A stretch of 64,000 nucleotides of DNA from GCA-2737665 sp044344795 (GTDB taxonomy: Bacteria; Bacteroidota; Bacteroidia; Palsa-965). The notes under the pieces are model-generated. The model saw only the letters and a list, made by a program, of their open reading frames with translations, did no database searches and was not told where the DNA came from. Position numbers and translations under genes: made by a program. The stretch spans positions 1 to 64,000 of the forward strand of contig JBIJCF010000004.1 in assembly GCA_044344795.1 (NCBI GenBank). Reading direction: 5' to 3'. Shown here in pieces: positions 35,537 to 44,053 of the stretch (its first letter is position 1; each line of letters starts with the position of its first letter).

Positions 35537-36259
35537 TTAGTCGGAAATATGCCCTTTTTCAAGTGTTTGCACCCATTCTTCCATCGATTTACCTGCGTCG
35601 ATGCTCATTTGACCAATTCGGGTTCGTCGTAAAGCACCGAGGTAGGCTCCCGAATTTAATGCGGTTCCGAGATCACGCGCAATTGAACGGATGTATGTGC
35701 CTTTGCTGCAAACAATGCGAAAATGAATCACGATGGCGTTTTCTGCACGCTCAATATTCACGACATCAAATTCGCTGATTGTAACTTCTCGCGGTGGCAT
35801 GCTTATTACTTCACCCGATCGTGCGGATTCGTATGCTCGTTTACCGCCTACTTTAATGGCCGAGAAAACCGGCGGCACTTGCAAAATGTTTCCTTTAAAC
35901 TGTTGGCGGATCGTTTCGTGAATCAATTCATCGGTGATATGAGCAACAGGATAAAAAGCATCAATTTCTTTTTCCAAATCACAGCAAGGTGTTGTTGCAC
36001 CTACTACAATCATTCCGGTATATTCTTTTTCCTGTGCCTGAAATTCGTCAATGCGTTTGGTGAACTTACCCGTACAAATAATCAAAACACCTGATGCCAA
36101 TGGATCCAGCGTGCCGGCATGGCCTACCTTCAAACGCTTTCCGGTAGCGTGTTTCAGCTGATAACGAATTTTATTGACTACATCGAACGACGTCCAACCC
36201 AAAGGTTTGTCAACGACAAGTACTTGCCCAATTTCGTATGGCGAAAGTATTTCCTGCAT
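35537..36259 (-). CDS. truB: tRNA pseudouridine(55) synthase TruB
   Basis: The protein has 240 residues from the ATG at 36259. The frame is open to 36322 but that part overlaps uppP. VDKPLGWTSFDVVNK and GHAGTLDPLASGVL (with the catalytic Asp) are unmistakable, followed by GEVISMPPREV and CSKGTYIRSIARDLG. The length fits the short Bacteroidota form that lacks a long PUA domain. The enzyme makes pseudouridine 55 in the tRNA T-arm. It begins 1 nt after the uppP stop, so the two are surely co-transcribed. Confidence 0.96.
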   Translation of the reverse strand: MQEILSPYEIGQVLVVDKPLGWTSFDVVNKIRYQLKHATGKRLKVGHAGTLDPLASGVLIICTGKFTKRIDEFQAQEKEYTGMIVVGATTPCCDLEKEIDAFYPVAHITDELIHETIRQQFKGNILQVPPVFSAIKVGGKRAYESARSGEVISMPPREVTISEFDVVNIERAENAIVIHFRIVCSKGTYIRSIARDLGTALNSGAYLGALRRTRIGQMSIDAGKSMEEWVQTLEKGHISD

Positions 36260-36260
36260 G

Positions 36261-37064
36261 TTAGAATACCACAAGCGGTTGAACGAAAAAATGTACGAGC
36301 AACACAGCAAGACCAATAGCAATACGGTACCAGCCCCAAATGCGGAATCCGTATTGTTTCACCATTCCGATAAAAACCTTGATGGCAAGGATGCCTACAA
36401 TGAAAGCAACAATATTCCCGGTGGTGAGCAGTTTTAATTCTTCTCCCGTGAACATGCCATGATTGTCGATATGCTTAAACAACTTGTATCCTGTTGCTGC
36501 AAACATGGTTGGCACTGCAAGGAAGAACGAAAACTCTGCAGCAAGATCGCGGGTAAATTTCTGTTGCATGCCGCCGATAATGGTGGAAGCGCTGCGACTT
36601 AATCCGGGCAATAACACGGCGAGCACTTGCCAACAACCCACCATCAATGCGCGGAAGTAGGAGATTTCTTTTTCTTCTTTGATTTCAGGTTGTTTGAACC
36701 ATTTATCGACAAAGAGTAACACGATGCCACCGCCAAGCAAAGAGAAGGCGATGAAAACAGGATTCCCCAATTTCGAATCAATAAAATCGTCTAACAGTTT
36801 GCCGAATAACAGTGCCGGAATAACTGCAATGCCCAATTTGACATAAAACTTCATGTCGCGGAAGTCGATAAACTTCTTGAAGTACAGTGCGACAACGGAA
36901 AGTATAGCGCCTAACTGAATGGCAACCGTGAATGTTTTGGTGAAATCATCTTGCGCAATTCCCAGTGCCGATGAAGTAAGGACCATGTGTCCCGTGGAAG
37001 AAACCGGCAAAAATTCCGTCAAGCCTTCTACTAAAGCAAGTAGAAGTGCGTCAATGAGATTCAT
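36261..37064 (-). CDS. uppP: Undecaprenyl-diphosphatase UppP (BacA)
   Basis: The protein has 267 residues with about eight membrane helices. The N-terminal active-site motif reads ALVEGLTEFLPVSSTGH, and the second motif GLSRSASTIIGG contains the conserved Arg/Ser. UppP removes a phosphate from undecaprenyl diphosphate to recycle the carrier lipid for peptidoglycan and O-antigen, and it confers bacitracin tolerance. It sits between DUF3098 and truB in the ftsX block. Confidence 0.96.
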   Translation of the reverse strand: MNLIDALLLALVEGLTEFLPVSSTGHMVLTSSALGIAQDDFTKTFTVAIQLGAILSVVALYFKKFIDFRDMKFYVKLGIAVIPALLFGKLLDDFIDSKLGNPVFIAFSLLGGGIVLLFVDKWFKQPEIKEEKEISYFRALMVGCWQVLAVLLPGLSRSASTIIGGMQQKFTRDLAAEFSFFLAVPTMFAATGYKLFKHIDNHGMFTGEELKLLTTGNIVAFIVGILAIKVFIGMVKQYGFRIWGWYRIAIGLAVLLVHFFVQPLVVF

Positions 37065-37079
37065 CAGTATTGAGGTAAA

Positions 37080-37358
37080 TTATTCTTCGCCCTTCGGCTT
37101 TTTCATGATGCCGTACAATACAACACCAAAACCAATCAGCAATGTGATGGGAGCAATTGTAATTCGCTGCGTGTCAAAAATAGCAGGATTGAATTCATTC
37201 GGATTTTCAGCACCGCCACCAATCATAAGAATGTAACCGAGAAGTAATACGCCAACTCCGGCAAGAATAATCAAGTAGTTCTCTTTGCCAAATGCGAGTT
37301 TGTTGGGAGCAATTTCTTTCTTCTCCTGCTTGCGTGTTGTGGATGTAGTCTTAGCCAT
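37080..37358 (-). CDS. DUF3098 small membrane protein
   Basis: The protein has 92 residues. A basic cytoplasmic N-terminus with many Lys/Thr is followed by FGKENYLIILAGVGVLLLGY (helix 1), a loop with FNPAIFDTQRITIAP, and helix 2 (LLIGFGVVLYGIM). This is the DUF3098 pattern, found almost only in Bacteroidota and usually beside ftsX and uppP as here. Role unknown; its constant place next to ftsX suggests an envelope or division-related function. Confidence 0.88.
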   Translation of the reverse strand: MAKTTSTTRKQEKKEIAPNKLAFGKENYLIILAGVGVLLLGYILMIGGGAENPNEFNPAIFDTQRITIAPITLLIGFGVVLYGIMKKPKGEE

Positions 37359-37378
37359 TTGAATGCAAAGGTAAGATG

Positions 37379-38257
37379 TTAATTCATATACAGCGCATCC
37401 GTGCTTTGGAGCGCAAATTTACGCACCGCCAAGGCTGAAGAAATCCAGGTAATGAGAATGCCCAGCACAATTTGAAAAAGGCATAAAATCCCTAAGGTTT
37501 CTACATCTGCGAGCTGAATAAGCTTCAATTCCCGGAAATTCTTGTCGATGATGAGCACAATGCCCACCGTAATTCCAATTGCCAAAAAAGCTCCTACAAT
37601 TCCGTTGCGAATGCCTTTCAATACAAATGGTCGGCGAATAAAGGCTTGTGTGGCACCGACTAAATTCATCGTGCGAATTAAAAAACGTTGGGAATAAATG
37701 GCCAATCGAATGGTGTTGAAAATCAATCCAACCGCTACAAACAGCAACGCTCCGCTAAATACCAAGATCACCAAACTGATAGAACCTAAACGTTCATTGA
37801 CCGCGCCCACCATGTCTTTCTGGTAAATCACATCTTCAATGCGAGAATCTTCACGCAATTGACGCTCAATCCATGCGATACTATCGTTGTTCGCATATTC
37901 CGCACGCAAGGAAATTTCAATGCTGGACGAAAGCGGATTGTATCCCAATGTCTTTATAAAATCCTCGCCTAATTCTTGTTGTAAAGATTTCGCCGCTTCT
38001 TCTTTCGTTACAAATGCAGTGGCTTTTCGCCAGGGTTCTACATCAATTGACTTTTGCAAAGCCAAGATCTCCGTGTCCTTCAGCGCAGGATCCAGGAATA
38101 AGGTGATGACAATATTTTCCTTCACATGATCCGAAACGGTTTTCGCTTTCAGGATCAATACCGTCAATAAACCCAACATGATCAGCACTAATGCAATGCT
38201 GATTACAATGGTAATGTTGGAGGACTGAAATCGTCTGCGAACGGATACATCTGCCAT
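37379..38257 (-). CDS. ftsX: Cell-division ABC transporter permease FtsX
   Basis: The protein has 292 residues. Helix 1 lies at about residues 17-38, a periplasmic domain at about 40-160 (VITLFLDPALKD, TKEEAAKSLQQELGEDF), and three more helices in the C-terminal half (LVILVFSGALLFVAVGLIFN and others). FtsX with the ATPase FtsE activates peptidoglycan hydrolases at the septum. ftsE is not adjacent. It starts the minus-strand block and is divergent from leuS over 177 nt. Confidence 0.93.
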   Translation of the reverse strand: MADVSVRRRFQSSNITIVISIALVLIMLGLLTVLILKAKTVSDHVKENIVITLFLDPALKDTEILALQKSIDVEPWRKATAFVTKEEAAKSLQQELGEDFIKTLGYNPLSSSIEISLRAEYANNDSIAWIERQLREDSRIEDVIYQKDMVGAVNERLGSISLVILVFSGALLFVAVGLIFNTIRLAIYSQRFLIRTMNLVGATQAFIRRPFVLKGIRNGIVGAFLAIGITVGIVLIIDKNFRELKLIQLADVETLGILCLFQIVLGILITWISSALAVRKFALQSTDALYMN

Positions 38258-38406
38258 GACACGAAAATAGAAAATGGATTACAGCAACACTATCCTAACT
38301 CCAACAGGATTTACAACATGCATTGTTAACAAGTTGCTCCGGCGAATGTAAGACGTTAGCTGTGGAATACTTCAGCACCCCGTTAGGCAAATCGCTGAAA
38401 CCCTCG

Positions 38407-38414
38407 TAAATTCG
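38407..38414 (+). promoter_or_regulatory. -7-like element of leuS
   Basis: TAAATTCG, one base off TAnnTTTG, lies 20 nt before the leuS ATG. I saw no clear -33 TTG and no T-box-like leader in the 177-nt gap. Confidence 0.3.
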
Positions 38415-38434
38415 CGCTTCTCAAATTAAAGCGC

Positions 38435-41245
38435 ATGGAATACAATTTTTCGGAACTAGAACGTAAGTGGCAGAGCTATTGGAAAACGCATCATACCTAC
38501 AAAGTAGAGCGTGACGCGTCAAAACCCAAATATTACGTGCTGGACATGTTTCCTTATCCATCAGGAGCAGGCTTACATGTCGGGCATCCGCTCGGTTACA
38601 TTGCGTCTGATATTGTTTCCCGTTACAAGCGTTTGTCGGGCTTCAATGTGCTGCATCCTATGGGTTACGACGCGTTCGGACTTCCTGCGGAGCAATATGC
38701 AATTCAAACCGGTCGTCATCCTGCAGATACTACCAAAGAAAATATTGCCCGCTACCGTGAACAGCTGGATAAACTTGGCTTTTCATTCGACTGGAGTCGT
38801 GAAGTGCAAACTTGCGATCCGTCCTATTACAAATGGACGCAATGGATTTTCGTGCAGCTTTTTAAATCCTGGTACAACTGCAAAACCAATCGTGCGGAGT
38901 CTATCGATACATTGTTTGCGCTATTTGAGAAAGAAGGCTTTAACGGAACAACGCATCAGGTATTAACCGGCGATATTGAGCACGATGTACAACCTTTTAC
39001 ACCGGAACAATGGAAGCAATTTTCAGAAAAGGAGCAATCTGATATTCTGATGAACTTCCGTTTGGCGTATTTGGGTGAAGCATGGGTGAATTGGTGTCCG
39101 CAACTGGGAACGGTTCTCGCTAATGATGAAGTGAAAGATGGTGTTTCGGAGCGAGGCGGATACCCGGTGGAACGCAAGCGAATGCCACAGTGGAGTTTGC
39201 GTATTACTGCTTATGCAGATCGCTTGCTGAACGATTTGGAGCAATTGGATTGGTCAGAATCGATTAAAGAAGCACAACGCAATTGGATTGGTAAATCGGA
39301 AGGAACTTCACTGGTGTTTCAGGTTGAAGGTAATGCCGCGACGATAGAAATTTTCACCACACGTCCCGACACCATTTTTGGTGTAACGTTCGTAACACTT
39401 GCTCCTGAGCATGATTTAGTAACCGCGCTTACTACTTCCGAATATCGCGTTGCAGTGAATCAATATGTGGAAGTTGCGAAGAATAAGTCGGAGCGCGAAC
39501 GTCAGGCAGAGAAAAAAGTTACCGGTCAGTTTACCGGTGCCTATGTGTTGCATCCGTTTACCGGCGAGAAAATTCCGGTGTACATCGGTGAATATGTATT
39601 AGCCGGTTATGGCACAGGTGCTGTAATGGCGGTTCCTGCGCATGATGCACGTGATCACGCCTTCGCGAAACAATTTGGGTTAGCTATTCCTCAAGTTGTA
39701 ACTGCTCCGGAAGGACATGATTACGACAAAGAATCGTACGATGCTAAAGAAGGGCAGTGCATCAATTCCGATTTTCTGAACGGACTGGAAGTGAAGGCTG
39801 CCATTCGGAAAGCCATTGAAGAAATTGAAAAGCGTGGCATCGGAAAAGGAAAAGTCAATTATCGTTTGCGCGATGCGGCTTTCGGGCGTCAGCGGTATTG
39901 GGGTGAACCAATTCCGGTGTATTATAGAAATGGAATTCCGCAGACCATGGCAGAAAGCGATTTGCCGTTGGTGTTACCTGCAGTAGATAAGTTTTTACCA
40001 ACGGAATCTGGAGAGCCGCCACTGGCACGTGCTAAGGATTGGTCGTATCAAGGAAACCCCCTCGAAACCACCACCATGCCCGGATGGGCCGGTTCTTCCT
40101 GGTATTTCTTGCGGTACATGAGTCCGAATGAAAACGGTGATCTCGTTAACAAAGCCGATGTTGATTACTGGAAAAATGTGGATTTGTATTTGGGTGGAGC
40201 AGAGCACGCCACAGGACATTTGTTGTATGTGCGTTGCTGGACTAAGTTTTTGTACGACATCGGAAAGATTAGTGTACAAGAACCTGCGCAAAAGTTGGTG
40301 AATCAGGGGATGATTCAGGGAATGAGCATGAAGGCTAATGTTCTTGTAGATCGATCGTCAGGCGAAGAAAAGTACATGGTATTACCACCCGATGATCAAC
40401 GTGAAGGCGCGTTTTACAAGAACTATTTGGTGGACTTTGTTCAATTCTCAGAAGGCAAATATTGGATAGATGCAGACGGCGCTGACAATACGCGTTTGAA
40501 GGATGCTGCATTCAGGAATTATTTCCTGTCTGCAGATAAAATTGAATTAAAGCCTGAAGTCGAGAAGATGTCCAAGTCCAAATACAATGTCGTTACACCC
40601 GACGCTATTTGTGCGGAATACGGTGCCGACACGTTGCGATTGTACGAAATGTTTCTCGGACCGTTAGAACAACACAAACCATGGAGTACCAACGGTATTT
40701 CCGGAACACACAATTTCTTAAAGCGTTTTTGGCGTTTGTTTTATGTCGGCGGTAATTTGAATATTTCCAATGACGCTCCTGTTGAAGCGGAACTAAAAGT
40801 GTTGCATCGTACATTGAAAAAAATCAAAGAAGACATCGAAAAAATGTCGTTCAATACCGCGGTGTCCTCTTTTATGATTTGTGTGAACGAACTCACCGAT
40901 TTGAAATGCAACAAGCGTGCAATTCTGGAACCGTTAACGATTGCGTTAGCACCTTTTGCTCCGCATATCACCGAAGAATTGTGGGCGCAATTGGGGCATA
41001 AAGAAAGTATTGTATTCGCGCAATTCCCGGGTGTTGATGAAAAGTATTTGGTGGACAATACCATCAACTATCCGGTGCAATTCAACGGTAAAATGCGATT
41101 TACATTGCCGCTTCCGGCCGAGCTGGACGCAGCTTCAGTAGAACAACAGGTGTTGTCTTGCGCAGAAGCACAGAAATACCTCGATGGCAAAACACCAAAG
41201 AAGGTGATTGTCGTGCCGAAGAAGATTGTGAATGTGGTAGTGTAG
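38435..41245 (+). CDS. leuS: Leucyl-tRNA synthetase
   Basis: The protein has 936 residues, full length for bacterial LeuRS. The class I HIGH motif appears as GLHVGHPLGY near residue 48 and KMSKS near residue 712 (EKMSKSKYN). The CP1 editing domain holds TTRPDTIFGVTF and GTGAVMAVPAHDARD. The anticodon-binding and C-terminal domains follow. It charges tRNA-Leu and edits mischarged products. It is transcribed alone, divergently from ftsX. Confidence 0.97.
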   Translation: MEYNFSELERKWQSYWKTHHTYKVERDASKPKYYVLDMFPYPSGAGLHVGHPLGYIASDIVSRYKRLSGFNVLHPMGYDAFGLPAEQYAIQTGRHPADTTKENIARYREQLDKLGFSFDWSREVQTCDPSYYKWTQWIFVQLFKSWYNCKTNRAESIDTLFALFEKEGFNGTTHQVLTGDIEHDVQPFTPEQWKQFSEKEQSDILMNFRLAYLGEAWVNWCPQLGTVLANDEVKDGVSERGGYPVERKRMPQWSLRITAYADRLLNDLEQLDWSESIKEAQRNWIGKSEGTSLVFQVEGNAATIEIFTTRPDTIFGVTFVTLAPEHDLVTALTTSEYRVAVNQYVEVAKNKSERERQAEKKVTGQFTGAYVLHPFTGEKIPVYIGEYVLAGYGTGAVMAVPAHDARDHAFAKQFGLAIPQVVTAPEGHDYDKESYDAKEGQCINSDFLNGLEVKAAIRKAIEEIEKRGIGKGKVNYRLRDAAFGRQRYWGEPIPVYYRNGIPQTMAESDLPLVLPAVDKFLPTESGEPPLARAKDWSYQGNPLETTTMPGWAGSSWYFLRYMSPNENGDLVNKADVDYWKNVDLYLGGAEHATGHLLYVRCWTKFLYDIGKISVQEPAQKLVNQGMIQGMSMKANVLVDRSSGEEKYMVLPPDDQREGAFYKNYLVDFVQFSEGKYWIDADGADNTRLKDAAFRNYFLSADKIELKPEVEKMSKSKYNVVTPDAICAEYGADTLRLYEMFLGPLEQHKPWSTNGISGTHNFLKRFWRLFYVGGNLNISNDAPVEAELKVLHRTLKKIKEDIEKMSFNTAVSSFMICVNELTDLKCNKRAILEPLTIALAPFAPHITEELWAQLGHKESIVFAQFPGVDEKYLVDNTINYPVQFNGKMRFTLPLPAELDAASVEQQVLSCAEAQKYLDGKTPKKVIVVPKKIVNVVV

Positions 41246-41378
41246 CGCAATTGGCGGAGAAAAACTTACCAGGTGCAAGACAAATTCAACCGCTTATGCC
41301 TTGCTTATTAGGCTAAATGTCTGTATATTAGTGTATTGTGAAATATGTGCCGTGCGAAAAGCAAAGAATAGAAAGCAT

Positions 41379-41395
41379 TTGGCACACGCTTTGTA
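41379..41395 (+). promoter_or_regulatory. Sigma-54-like -24/-12 promoter candidate
   Basis: TTGGCACACGCTTTGTA has GG and GT exactly 12 nt apart, with a perfect TTGGCAC -24 box and TTTGTA at the place of TTGCA. It lies 35 nt before the ATG of the DUF3108 gene. A TACTTTAT stretch overlaps the -12 box, so ordinary sigma use remains possible. Confidence 0.45.
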
Positions 41396-41429
41396 CTTTA
41401 TCAGGAAACGCAACTAAAATTTGTCAATT

Positions 41430-42218
41430 ATGAAACGCCTGATGTTCTCTTTAGCAATCCTAAGTACTTTGCCCATGTTGGCAGGTTCAGGCGAGGGGAA
41501 TGCTTACCGTAAAGTGGATAACGCAGCTTTTAAACGCGGCGAATCCTTGAAGTTTCGTATTCACTACGGAACCATCAACGCCGGGGAAGCAGTTGTAATT
41601 ATTGATCAATCTAACAAGCCGATTCACGGAAGAAGTACGTTGCACGCAGTTGGGAAAGGTTATTCATTAGGTGCATTCGACTGGTTTTTCAAAGTGCGCG
41701 ATCACTATGAAACGTATATGGACGAAGCAGCATTGATTCCGTGGATTTTCGTTCGCAACGTAGATGAAGGTGGTTTTAAGATCAATCAAAATCAAATCTT
41801 CGATCACAAGAACGGAAAAGTAGTATCCAACGGGAAGTCGGTTGTTGTGCCGAAAAATATTCAGGATATGTTGTCTTCATTCTACTTCGCTCGTACATTA
41901 GATTTCAGCAAAGCTAAAGTTGGAGATGTGTTCTCTATACCCACATTTGTGGATGATGAAATCTGGGAACTTAAAATGCGATACATCGGTACCGAAACGA
42001 TTAAGTCGCAAGTAGGACGAGTAAGTTGTTTGAAGTTCCGCCCGATTGTGCAAAAAGGACGCGTATTTAAAAAGGAAGAAGACATGACGGTGTGGATTTC
42101 GAACGACCAAGCCAAAGTGCCGGTTCGTGCAGAAGCCGAACTATTAGTAGGTGCTGTAAAGATGGATTTGGTTGGCTATTCAGGCTTAACGGCACCGTTG
42201 AATATTCAAAATAAATAA
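41430..42218 (+). CDS. DUF3108 exported protein
   Basis: The protein has 262 residues from the ATG at 41430, preferred over the in-frame TTG at 41421. The signal peptide is MKRLMFSLAILSTLPMLAG. The mature part reads as DUF3108: GESLKFRIHYGTINAGEAV near the start, DMLSSFYFARTLDF in the middle and KEEDMTVWISNDQAKVPVRA near the end. It should be a periplasmic or outer-membrane-associated beta-sandwich. Role unknown. It is a single-gene unit with a terminator 20 nt downstream and a possible sigma-54 promoter. Confidence 0.86.
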   Translation: MKRLMFSLAILSTLPMLAGSGEGNAYRKVDNAAFKRGESLKFRIHYGTINAGEAVVIIDQSNKPIHGRSTLHAVGKGYSLGAFDWFFKVRDHYETYMDEAALIPWIFVRNVDEGGFKINQNQIFDHKNGKVVSNGKSVVVPKNIQDMLSSFYFARTLDFSKAKVGDVFSIPTFVDDEIWELKMRYIGTETIKSQVGRVSCLKFRPIVQKGRVFKKEEDMTVWISNDQAKVPVRAEAELLVGAVKMDLVGYSGLTAPLNIQNK

Positions 42219-42238
42219 AGGTTTATTACATCCCCCGG

Positions 42239-42268
42239 AGCGCGGTATTTCGTAAGGAATGCCGCGCT
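42239..42268 (+). terminator. Intrinsic terminator after the DUF3108 gene
   Basis: AGCGCGGTATT and AATGCCGCGCT form an 11-bp stem with one G-T pair and an 8-nt loop, followed by a short T-rich stretch. Confidence 0.65.
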
Positions 42269-42341
42269 TTGCATTTCATGACAGGTGTCATTTTTTTAGC
42301 GGTGTCGAATTGCCGTATTTTGAATCCCAACAATTAACGTT

Positions 42342-43274
42342 ATGAGCGAGATTCCCCAAAACCATCTGGACACCGTAAAAAAGATTGAAGAGAAATACGC
42401 CGCGTTGCATCAGGATGCCGGTTTATTCTTAAAAGGCTTCTTGTATCAGCGACCGCTTACATACTGGGATTATGTTGAGGTGGATACATTATTAACCTTA
42501 CAAAAGCCACGCACCAATTATCCGGACGAGCCGATCTTTATCATGTATCATCAGGTGACTGAATTGTTGCTGAAGTTGATTGTGCATGAATTGGAGCAAA
42601 TTGTTTACGCGGAAGAAAACAACGCAGATTTCTTCACCGTTAAACTGGAGCGTGTCAATCGTTACGCCGGTATTCTTACGCAGTCATTCAGTGTGATGCG
42701 AGAAGGCATGGACTACGATCAATACAACGAATTCCGTTTGGCATTAGCTCCTGCAAGTGGTTTTCAATCGGCGCAGTTTCGTGTCATTGAAATCATGTGT
42801 ACCAGATTACACAACTTGCTCAATCATCGTGTTAAAGGTTCAATACCTTCGGATGCAAGCATTGATACCCTGTTTGGGGAATTGTATTGGCTGGATGCGG
42901 GATATGATCGCAAAACAGGACGCAAGACACAATTGATGCAATTGTTTGAAGAAAAATATCTGGACAGCTTTAAGCGTCTTGCTGCTAAAATGCGCGATCA
43001 ACACGTGTTGAGTCGTTATCACAGCATGTTGAATGCCGGAGCTGATGTTACTCGTTTAAAGCATGCGTTGCGCAATTTCGATCATACCTATAACGTGATT
43101 TGGCCATTAGCACATCTTAAAACTGCTGAATATTACTTGAATTCACGAGGAGAAGGAAAGGCTGCAACCGGAGGAAGTGAATGGCAAAAATATTTGCATC
43201 CTTCGTATCAACGACGCATCTTCTTCCCTGAGTTGTGGACTGAAGAGGAGTGGAAAAATTGGGGACAGTTTTAG
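42342..43274 (+). CDS. Tryptophan 2,3-dioxygenase
   Basis: The protein has 310 residues, close to known bacterial forms. Family segments are clear: PIFIMYHQVTELLLKLIVHE, EFRLALAPASGFQSAQFR, and the C-terminal haem-proximal part NVIWPLAHLKTAEYYL with His near residue 257, then ATGGSEWQKYL matching the substrate-binding TGGS loop. This haem enzyme opens the indole ring of tryptophan to N-formylkynurenine. No other kynurenine genes are nearby. Confidence 0.93.
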   Translation: MSEIPQNHLDTVKKIEEKYAALHQDAGLFLKGFLYQRPLTYWDYVEVDTLLTLQKPRTNYPDEPIFIMYHQVTELLLKLIVHELEQIVYAEENNADFFTVKLERVNRYAGILTQSFSVMREGMDYDQYNEFRLALAPASGFQSAQFRVIEIMCTRLHNLLNHRVKGSIPSDASIDTLFGELYWLDAGYDRKTGRKTQLMQLFEEKYLDSFKRLAAKMRDQHVLSRYHSMLNAGADVTRLKHALRNFDHTYNVIWPLAHLKTAEYYLNSRGEGKAATGGSEWQKYLHPSYQRRIFFPELWTEEEWKNWGQF

Positions 43275-43464
43275 TGGTTAAGGCAGCGTGTAGGTTATAA
43301 AAGTCATTGCAATGCCCATTCTTGCGCGTGAGGCTTAAAGGGATTTTATTGCCGGGGGTTATGGTGAGTTAACGTAGCGTTTAAGACCGGTTACAGGTAT
43401 AATTCTCCGGACGGTAACGGGTTGCGTTATACGGGGGAAAGTTATAATTAATTGACAATCAATA

Positions 43465-43492
43465 AGTAGTAAGTAGTTTTGAGGTTACTACT
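43465..43492. other. Small perfect dyad upstream of the ECF sigma gene
   Basis: AGTAGTAA (43465-43472) and TTACTACT (43485-43492) form an 8-bp dyad with a 12-nt spacer, followed by six A. It lies 73 nt before the sigma start and could be an operator or a weak minus-strand terminator. The rest of 43275-43564 shows nothing I can name. Confidence 0.3.
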
Positions 43493-43564
43493 AAAAAATA
43501 TCACACTGGCTGTAACTTACTGTATACGAAATCGTCTTATTCTCAAAACGCGCCCGATTGAGCC

Positions 43565-44050
43565 ATGACCGTAGAAGAATTTAACCGCTGTGTTGACCTG
43601 TACTCAGACAGCTTGTACCGCTTCATTTTGAAGAATGTCAGGGATAAAGACAAAGCCAAAGACATTGTTCAGGATACGTATGAAAAATTATGGATGAAGG
43701 TTTCCGAAACGGAAGCGAAGAATGCGAAGTCCTATATGTTTACCACGGCATATCGAACCATGATAGACGTGCTTCGCAAGGATCAGCGACAGGGCTCGAT
43801 GGATGAGGTGGCAATGGCAGCTGTTTCGCACAACAAACAATACAGCGATCTGAAAGAAATTCTTCAGGAAGCATTAGGCAAACTGCCGGAAATACAACGT
43901 TCTGTGATCATGTTGCGCGATTATGAAGGGTATTCGTATCAGGAAATAGGTGAAATTACCAACCTTACAGAATCGCAGGTGAAGGTGTATATCTTCCGCG
44001 CACGCACATTTTTGAAAAATTATATTGGTAGCATCGAAAAAGTAGTTTAA
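43565..44050 (+). CDS. ECF-family RNA polymerase sigma factor
   Basis: The protein has 161 residues with sigma-70 regions 2 and 4 only. Region 2 reads LYRFILKNVRDKDKAKDIVQ then YEKLW. Region 4 reads LPEIQRSVIMLRDYEGYSYQ then EIGEITNLTESQVKVYIFRA, a helix-turn-helix. ECF factors switch RNA polymerase to a small regulon after an envelope or external signal. The next gene begins 3 nt downstream and encodes a membrane protein with anti-sigma-like modules. Target promoters cannot be read from the window. Confidence 0.93.
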   Translation: MTVEEFNRCVDLYSDSLYRFILKNVRDKDKAKDIVQDTYEKLWMKVSETEAKNAKSYMFTTAYRTMIDVLRKDQRQGSMDEVAMAAVSHNKQYSDLKEILQEALGKLPEIQRSVIMLRDYEGYSYQEIGEITNLTESQVKVYIFRARTFLKNYIGSIEKVV

Positions 44051-44053
44051 CAC

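Noticed and set aside
38258..38434. T-box or other amino-acid leader upstream of leuS
   Set aside because: No T-box sequence, leader peptide with Leu codons or attenuator hairpin was seen, and such leaders are not expected in this phylum.
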